From assembly GCA_942490535.1 (NCBI GenBank), contig CALNXQ010000005.1, positions 1,674,001 to 1,738,000 on the forward strand: DNA of 64,000 nucleotides. Reading direction: 5' to 3'. A program made the position numbers and the translations under genes. The notes below the pieces were generated by a model that did not search any database, was not told the origin of the DNA, and saw only the letters and a program-made list of their open reading frames with translations. Every line of letters begins with the position of its first letter. The first letter of the stretch is position 1. This DNA comes from JAEINY01 sp942490535. GTDB lineage: Bacteria > Bacteroidota > Bacteroidia > Bacteroidales > Marinilabiliaceae. Positions 59,037 to 64,000 of this stretch are shown here, piece by piece.

Positions 59037-60263
59037 TACTTCTTTTTGATCAATTCCGATCAGTGACAAATCTTTCCAATAGTGGGGATAGGATTTTGAT
59101 ACCACGCCGGGATCATCAATTATAAGATCAAATCCCTTAATGCAGGCCGGAGCAAAGGCCATGGCCATACGGTGATCTTTATAGGTGTCAATGGTGATGA
59201 TCTGGTTTTTTAGATCCTTTACAGCACCATTCCACGTTAATGTGTCTGTATCATTGGTTTCCAGTTCAAAACCCAGTTTTCCAAGCTCATTGATGAGGGC
59301 TTTGATGCGGTCCGTTTCTTTAATTTTCAGCGATTGTAAACCGGTAAACGAAAATGAAACACCCAGTAAGCAGCAGCAAGTAGCAATGGTTTGGGCCAAA
59401 TCGGGTTCGTTGATAAAGTTGTACTTCAGGTGTTTCACAGGCGATCCGCTGTGGGTGAGTGTAACACCGCGTTGGGAAAATTTGGTTTTAACGCCCAGAG
59501 ATTCAAAAATAGTCTTAACCGCACTATCGCCCTGCAGGCTATTCTTTTTGAGTCCTAAGAGTGTGAATTCACTGCCGGGAAGTAGTGCGGCCATTTCGTA
59601 CCAATAGGAGGCGGCACTCCAATCGGATTCCACCGAAGCGGTTTTTGCTTGATAGTTGGCTTCGGGTATGGTAATGCGGTTTTCTTTCCAGAAGGATTTG
59701 ACGCCAAATTCCTGCATCAAATCCAGCGTCATGCGAATATAAGGTTTGGAAATAATGTCACCGGTCAAAACGAGGGTGAGGCCATTTTCAATGGTAGGTG
59801 CAATCATTAGAATGGCTGAAATGTATTGGCTGCTGATGTTTCCAGGTAGTTCCAGTTCCCCGCCTTTTAAAGCGCTGCCGAATATTTTCAGGGGTGGGTA
59901 TCCCTCTTTTTCCAGGTATTCAATTTTAGCACCCAGGTTGTTTAAGGCATCTACCAAGGGTTTAATGGGTCTTTGTTTCATGCGCTCAGAGCCGGTAAGG
60001 GTCCATTCGCCAACGATTTTGGATAAGAAAGCGGTCAGAAAACGCATGGAAGTACCGGCAGCACCCACATCGAAGGTGTTGCTGTTGGCATTTAATACGC
60101 CCAGCATCACTTTGGTATCATCGCTATCGGATAAGTTTTTAATTTCGTAGGGGCTATAGCTTAAAGCATTGAGCAGTAAGAGCCGGTTGCTGATGCTTTT
60201 GGATGAAGGCAGTGAGATGGTTGCCTTGGTATTTATGATATTTGAGGATAGTTGGTATTGCAT
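59034..60263 (-). CDS. aroA: 3-Phosphoshikimate 1-carboxyvinyltransferase (EPSP synthase)
   Basis: A 409-residue two-domain enzyme of the shikimate pathway that joins PEP and shikimate-3-phosphate. Visible motifs: LPSSKSISNR (Lys for PEP), AAGTSMRFL, ERMKQRPIKPL, the substrate segment ISSQYISAI, DWSAASYW with the catalytic Asp, LKIKETDRIKAL and DTYKDHRMAMAFA. The family's GTxxR site reads GTSMR. Length is slightly under E. coli's 427. It is 64 nt downstream of aroB, so the two probably share a transcript. Confidence 0.95.
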   Translation of the reverse strand: MQYQLSSNIINTKATISLPSSKSISNRLLLLNALSYSPYEIKNLSDSDDTKVMLGVLNANSNTFDVGAAGTSMRFLTAFLSKIVGEWTLTGSERMKQRPIKPLVDALNNLGAKIEYLEKEGYPPLKIFGSALKGGELELPGNISSQYISAILMIAPTIENGLTLVLTGDIISKPYIRMTLDLMQEFGVKSFWKENRITIPEANYQAKTASVESDWSAASYWYEMAALLPGSEFTLLGLKKNSLQGDSAVKTIFESLGVKTKFSQRGVTLTHSGSPVKHLKYNFINEPDLAQTIATCCCLLGVSFSFTGLQSLKIKETDRIKALINELGKLGFELETNDTDTLTWNGAVKDLKNQIITIDTYKDHRMAMAFAPACIKGFDLIIDDPGVVSKSYPHYWKDLSLIGIDQKEV

Positions 60264-60327
60264 GATAATTCTGTCATCTGGTTAATGGACGCATCGTTCT
60301 TCAGGTAATTGATAGCGATCGGTCGTT

Positions 60328-61395
60328 TCAAATGTTGTTGTAAAAATGTAATGTGTCAATGATTTCTGCTTTGCTGGCCAGGCAATTGATTTGAATCTTT
60401 CCAATCGCTTCCAGCAAGGTGAAATTAATCTGATTGGATTCATTTTTCTTGTCATGGGTCATCAACCGGTACAATTCATCGAAATGAGTCTCCGTAAAAT
60501 CGAAGCGACCATAAATGCGTTCCAACTGCCTGGCAATTTCAATGACTTGTGGCATTGGAAATCCCAATCGAATGTGAGAAAGGTACAATTCGCAAACCAT
60601 CCCATAGGCCACTGCAAAACCGTGTAAAATCGGTCTTTTTTCATGCATCGCCAGACTTTCAAAGGCATGCCCGAAGGTATGCCCAAAGTTGAGTGCTTTT
60701 CGAATGTGATTTTCTGTCGGATCGCTCTGTACGAAATGATCTTTGATGCGGATGGAATCAGCAACCAGCTTTTTTAAATGGCCTAAATTAGGCTGTTTGA
60801 CGTCAAATGCTTTTAATTCATCCCACTTTTCAGTGGAGAAAATAAAGGCATGTTTAATCATTTCGGCAAAACCTGAAATCATATTTGGTTCATCCAATGT
60901 GTCCAGAAAGCCGGTTTCAATCAAAACCGCCGAGGCTTGATTAAATACTCCGATTTCGTTTTTATAGCCAGCAAAGTTAATGCCTGTTTTACCACCAATG
61001 GATGCATCTACCTGGGCCAGCAGGGTCGTGGGAATGTTCACAAACTGGATCCCCCGTTTAAAGGTGGATGCGGCAAAGCCGCCCAAATCACAAGGCATGC
61101 CGCCGCCCAGGTTAATTAGGAGTGATTTGCGGTCAGCGCCGCCATGGCTTAAAAAGTGCCAGACTTTTTCAATGGCCTGTACGTTTTTGTGGTCATCGCC
61201 ATCCGGAATGACAATGATTTGATCGGCTGATAAGCCTGTGACCTCTTTTATCTTGGGAAAGCAGAGTTTAAACGCTTTCTCATCGGATAGCAAAAAGATT
61301 TTATCTTGCGGAAAACTACTAATTAGTTGCTCAATATCACGCACCAGGTGTTCGGCAATAAAAACATTCGATTCTTTTGAAATAAGCGGAAACAT
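60328..61395 (-). CDS. aroB: 3-Dehydroquinate synthase
   Basis: A 355-residue NAD- and metal-dependent enzyme that cyclises DAHP to 3-dehydroquinate. Motifs: LINLGGGMPCDLGGFAAS, FVNIPTTLLAQVDASIGGKTGIN, the GFAEMIKHA Glu, LNFGHTFGHAFES and LHGFAVAYGM metal His. The second aromatic-pathway gene of this pair with aroA. A -7 element TATTTTTG is at 61419-61426. AroB and aroA are not adjacent to the rest of the shikimate genes here. Confidence 0.96.
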   Translation of the reverse strand: MFPLISKESNVFIAEHLVRDIEQLISSFPQDKIFLLSDEKAFKLCFPKIKEVTGLSADQIIVIPDGDDHKNVQAIEKVWHFLSHGGADRKSLLINLGGGMPCDLGGFAASTFKRGIQFVNIPTTLLAQVDASIGGKTGINFAGYKNEIGVFNQASAVLIETGFLDTLDEPNMISGFAEMIKHAFIFSTEKWDELKAFDVKQPNLGHLKKLVADSIRIKDHFVQSDPTENHIRKALNFGHTFGHAFESLAMHEKRPILHGFAVAYGMVCELYLSHIRLGFPMPQVIEIARQLERIYGRFDFTETHFDELYRLMTHDKKNESNQINFTLLEAIGKIQINCLASKAEIIDTLHFYNNI

Positions 61396-61418
61396 TAGAA
61401 TACTTTAATGATGAAGTG

Positions 61419-61426
61419 CAAAAATA
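61419..61426 (-). promoter_or_regulatory. -7 promoter element of aroB-aroA
   Basis: The minus strand reads TATTTTTG, an exact match, 24 nt before the start codon. No clear -33 partner. Confidence 0.45.
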
Positions 61427-61554
61427 GTTAAATTTGGCATTTGATATGTATTTTTTAGTGAGCTTTAGGGTTTTCTGATAATTTATAATAAATCGAAGGT
61501 GATTTGTGTGTATTCGTAACGTGAATTTAATGAATAGAAAAGGATAGTCAATAT

Positions 61555-62031
61555 ATGAAACGGACAGCTGGAAATAATGTGAGCAATAAGAAGCAGGTAA
61601 AATCCATTGGGTTAGCTTTGGGATTTTTATTGTTAGTAGTCACTTCCGCATTGGCAAGTTATTATTTTTTTAGAGAGCAGCAGATGCTAAATCTTGAAAT
61701 AGCACTGTGGATAAGTTTTGTGCTGGTTGTGGTGCTTTTTAAGTGGGGTGGATTTTGTTATGTGGAAGTGGAGATTGACAATACCAATGTGGATGTGAAG
61801 TACTATGATTTGTTTCCAATTGGCAGAAAGTTTAAACGGATTTTAATCCCAATCGCAAAAATTAGTCAGGTGAAAATTGCACCCGGGTTAGCTTTCATAG
61901 GGCGCCGTTTAGTGATCACACGGAAATCAAAGGGGCATAAAATCGCTTATCCTGCGGTGGGTTTGGCGGCTTTTAATAATGATCAGATGAATCGGTTGGT
62001 GAAAATGATTCAGCAAATAAGTGTACGGTAA
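61555..62031 (+). CDS. Two-helix membrane protein with PH-like domain
   Basis: A 158-residue protein: basic N-terminus, two adjacent membrane helices (~18-38, ~45-68) and a C-terminal cytoplasmic beta-rich part (~70-158; YVEVEIDNTNVDVKYYDLFPIG, RKFKRILIPIAKISQVKI) that looks like a bacterial PH domain. I do not recognise a named family. It is 13 nt upstream of the next gene, so they form an operon. Confidence 0.75.
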   Translation: MKRTAGNNVSNKKQVKSIGLALGFLLLVVTSALASYYFFREQQMLNLEIALWISFVLVVVLFKWGGFCYVEVEIDNTNVDVKYYDLFPIGRKFKRILIPIAKISQVKIAPGLAFIGRRLVITRKSKGHKIAYPAVGLAAFNNDQMNRLVKMIQQISVR

Positions 62032-62044
62032 ATTGAAGGTTTAA

Positions 62045-62647
62045 ATGAAGCGATTGATGAAGCAACTGTTTGTGAGCCTTATTATGTTGTGGGGTTTGAA
62101 TGCAACGGCTCAATTTTATGCCGGGGATTGGTATGTGAGTCCCAAAATCTCTTTTGCTGATTACAGTGATCGAAATGACTGGTCAGGTTACAGTATCTCC
62201 AAAATTCCACCCATCTCCATTGCTGTCGAGAAAGGGATGAATGATTATGTCAGTGTGGGTGGTTTAATCGGGTATAATCGTGATAAATATGTGAATGACA
62301 CCCTATCAACCAATAGTCATAAATATACTTCATTTGGAACCGGGGCACTGGTTTCGCTGCATTTTGCCGGGTGGCTGGAGAAGGTGACCAATTATAAAAT
62401 CTACCTGGGCGATTGGGATTTTTATTTCACGGGGTCGGTGTTGCTTGTTTGGGATAAAAAGGAGGAGGCGGATGTGTGGAATGCCACCAATGCTGCCTTG
62501 GAGGATTATTCTACTAGCGTAGTTAAAGTTCGCTTGCGGCCAATAGTGGGGGTTCGTTATTTTGTAGCCGATGATTTTTGTATGTTATTGGAAGTTGGTA
62601 ACGGCAATTTGGGGATGGTAACCACTGGGGTATCCTGGCGATTTTAA
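62045..62647 (+). CDS. Outer-membrane beta-barrel protein
   Basis: A 200-residue protein with signal peptide (to ~24, LNATAQ). The mature part shows amphipathic strands (FYAGDWYVSPKISF, YVSVGGLIGYNRD, FYFTGSVLLVWD, LRPIVGVRYFVADDFCMLLEVG) and ends in VSWRF, with the terminal aromatic Phe typical of outer-membrane barrels. Function unknown. Second gene of the operon with the PH-like membrane protein. Confidence 0.85.
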   Translation: MKRLMKQLFVSLIMLWGLNATAQFYAGDWYVSPKISFADYSDRNDWSGYSISKIPPISIAVEKGMNDYVSVGGLIGYNRDKYVNDTLSTNSHKYTSFGTGALVSLHFAGWLEKVTNYKIYLGDWDFYFTGSVLLVWDKKEEADVWNATNAALEDYSTSVVKVRLRPIVGVRYFVADDFCMLLEVGNGNLGMVTTGVSWRF

Positions 62648-62686
62648 GAAGTACTCCCTTCGCGGATAGTCATTATTGAATAAAAA

Positions 62687-62842
62687 GTGGTTCGATTGCT
62701 GTTCGAAGTGGCCTTGTATCTTCTTCGATCCCGCTCCGTACCCGCTCCGTACCTGGTTCGGTGTGGCTTCGGTCGTCCTTCGGTTCTAAGGAACCGATAA
62801 TTACCCGAACAGCGTCCGAATAAGCATCGGGTATGGTACGAT
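62687..62842. repeat. 11-bp phased repeat array with dyad symmetry, upstream of dprA
   Basis: Cores of the type TTCGR occur at 62691, 62702, 62724, 62757, 62768 and 62779, with degenerate versions at 62713, 62735 and 62746, all exactly 11 bp apart. Two adjacent units are identical (CCGCTCCGTAC twice, 62731-62752). After a centre at TTCGGTTC-TAAG-GAACCGAT (62779-62798), the reverse-strand core (CCGAW) continues at 62794, 62805, 62816 and 62838, again in 11-bp steps. Units are otherwise variable. The region from 62648 to 62931 holds no gene. Confidence 0.75.
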
Positions 62843-62931
62843 TTAGCTTCGGAAAGGGACTGTTTTATGAAATCTGTGTGTAATGAATTGTGGTGCCTTA
62901 ACTTGCTATGCCGATCCGGATTGATTAACTT

Positions 62932-64000
62932 ATGGTGTCATTTCAAGCCATCGCCGTGAATAAAGAGGAACAGCTACTACATCAAATAGGGATCAGTCTC
63001 ATTAAAGGCATAGGGCCCAAATTGGCGCGTAATCTCGTGGCCTATGTGGGGGACGAAAGGGCTGTGTTTAAGCAATCCCAGCGTGCGCTGGAAAAAATAC
63101 CTGGTATCGGACCGGCTTTATCTGCCATGATAAAGCAGGCTGATGTATTATCGCGGGCTGAACGAGAACTGGCATTTATTGAGAAGCATGAGGTAACACC
63201 CTTGTTTTTTACGGATGATCAGTTCCCCAGGCGTTTATCCTTTTGTGAGGATGCGCCCCTGATGTTGTACCTCAAAGGGATGAAGGAGTTAGACCGGCCT
63301 AAGGTTATTGGCATTGTAGGTACCCGAAAGCCCACTCAGGCCGGTAAACTACATTGTGAAAAACTAATTCAGGAGTTGTCGGTTCATTATCCCTCGGCCG
63401 TTATAATAAGTGGTCTGGCGTATGGGATTGATATTTGCGCCCATCGCGCCGCATTAAATCAACAGATGGTGACGTATGGGGTCCTGGCGCATGGTCTGGA
63501 TCGGATATATCCCGGGATGCACCGCGAAACGGCTAAACAGATGTTGGAGCAGGGTGGATTGGTCACTGAATTCATGACGCAAACCCAACCGGATAAGCCT
63601 AATTTTGTGAGGCGCAATCGCATTGTGGCCGGATTGTGTGATGTGTTGATTGTGGTGGAGTCGGGCATCAAAGGAGGAGCCCTGATTACCGCCCGCATAG
63701 CGCATTCCTATAACCGGGACGTATTGGCTTTTCCGGGTAATCCGGATGAGGACGTGGCCAAAGGGTGCAACTATTTAATCAAACGGAATATAGCAGCCTT
63801 GATTGAGAATGTGGAAGATCTGGAGTATGCCTTAGGGTGGGAGCGAGCGGTTGATGTTCAGCCAAGGCAAACCCGACTTTTTATGCAGTTTAATTCGGAA
63901 GATGAAGAGCAATTGTACCGCGTCCTGATGGAAAATAAGGAGTTGACGGCTAATGAGCTGTGTGTGAGGTGTAACATGCCGGTGAGTAAGGTGAGCGCGG
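62932..64000 (+). CDS. dprA: DNA processing protein DprA (3' end cut by window edge)
   Basis: At least 356 codons of DprA/Smf, which binds single-stranded DNA and loads RecA during transformation. The start is ATG at 62932; a GTG at 62956 is possible. An N-terminal helix-hairpin-helix region (IKGIGPKLARNL, KIPGIGPALSAM) precedes the Rossmann-like DNA-binding domain: GIVGTRKPTQAG, ISGLAYGIDICAHRAAL, HGLDRIYPGMHRE, PNFVRRNRIVAGL and KGGALITARIA. The C-terminal winged-helix part (ELTANELCVRCNMPVSKVSA) starts before the edge. A second piece of the enzyme lies outside the window. Confidence 0.95.
   Translation, partial: MVSFQAIAVNKEEQLLHQIGISLIKGIGPKLARNLVAYVGDERAVFKQSQRALEKIPGIGPALSAMIKQADVLSRAERELAFIEKHEVTPLFFTDDQFPRRLSFCEDAPLMLYLKGMKELDRPKVIGIVGTRKPTQAGKLHCEKLIQELSVHYPSAVIISGLAYGIDICAHRAALNQQMVTYGVLAHGLDRIYPGMHRETAKQMLEQGGLVTEFMTQTQPDKPNFVRRNRIVAGLCDVLIVVESGIKGGALITARIAHSYNRDVLAFPGNPDEDVAKGCNYLIKRNIAALIENVEDLEYALGWERAVDVQPRQTRLFMQFNSEDEEQLYRVLMENKELTANELCVRCNMPVSKVSA

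Overview
The window reads as ordinary chromosome of a member of the Bacteroidota, probably a free-living or marine Marinilabiliales/Cytophaga-type organism (the order is inference). Evidence: several promoters of the TTTG/TTG-N17-23-TAnnTTTG type, near absence of Shine-Dalgarno sequences, carboxypeptidase-regulatory-like N-termini on outer-membrane proteins, a PorP/SprF protein with a type IX secretion (type B sorting) substrate, DUF4249 and DUF4625 lipoproteins, and an ECF sigma factor with a TonB-like anti-sigma candidate. Both edges cut genes: purN on the left and dprA on the right. No insertion sequence, prophage, CRISPR array or rRNA was seen.

Layout. 1-8.4 kb: purN end, M23 peptidase, YitT, leuS, tRNA-Arg(CCG), a 46-residue lipoprotein, a 41-bp tandem repeat array, a DUF6261-like protein and an RRM protein. 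8.4-12.6 kb: TonB-dependent receptor with two small Cys/His membrane proteins and a His-rich DUF4625 lipoprotein, a candidate metal-uptake locus. 12.7-19.9 kb: YwbE, a FAD/Fe-S hydroxyacid dehydrogenase, a first glutamate dehydrogenase (GDH1), TatD and L-asparaginase. 20-22.4 kb: a TolQ/ExbB-ExbD-ExbD energising operon. 22.5-32.9 kb: GDH2, two giant receiver/PPDK_N proteins and GDH3. 33.2-43.9 kb: envelope genes including ECF sigma, TonB-fusion and VWA proteins, a second TonB receptor with DUF4249, and folE. 44-48.6 kb: nitroreductase, tandem Fe- and Mn-type superoxide dismutases, a MATE pump and proline dehydrogenase. 48.9-55.4 kb: a 12-PKD type IX substrate with its SprF partner. 55.8-64 kb: two hsp20 genes, envelope proteins, aroA/aroB, an 11-bp phased repeat array and dprA.

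How it fits together. Asparaginase, proline dehydrogenase and three glutamate dehydrogenases point to a strong amino-acid catabolism and nitrogen theme. The most unusual block is 22.5-32.9 kb. Two paralogous proteins each carry a receiver whose phosphoacceptor is Met, an intact receiver, and a PEP-synthase-type nucleotide-binding domain with no phosphohistidine or PEP domain. They sit between a normal NADP-type GDH and a GDH whose catalytic lysine is Met. I propose, as inference, a signalling or regulatory module acting on glutamate metabolism.

All product calls come from reading motifs by eye. No database search was possible, so family names for the less conserved proteins are best matches from memory.
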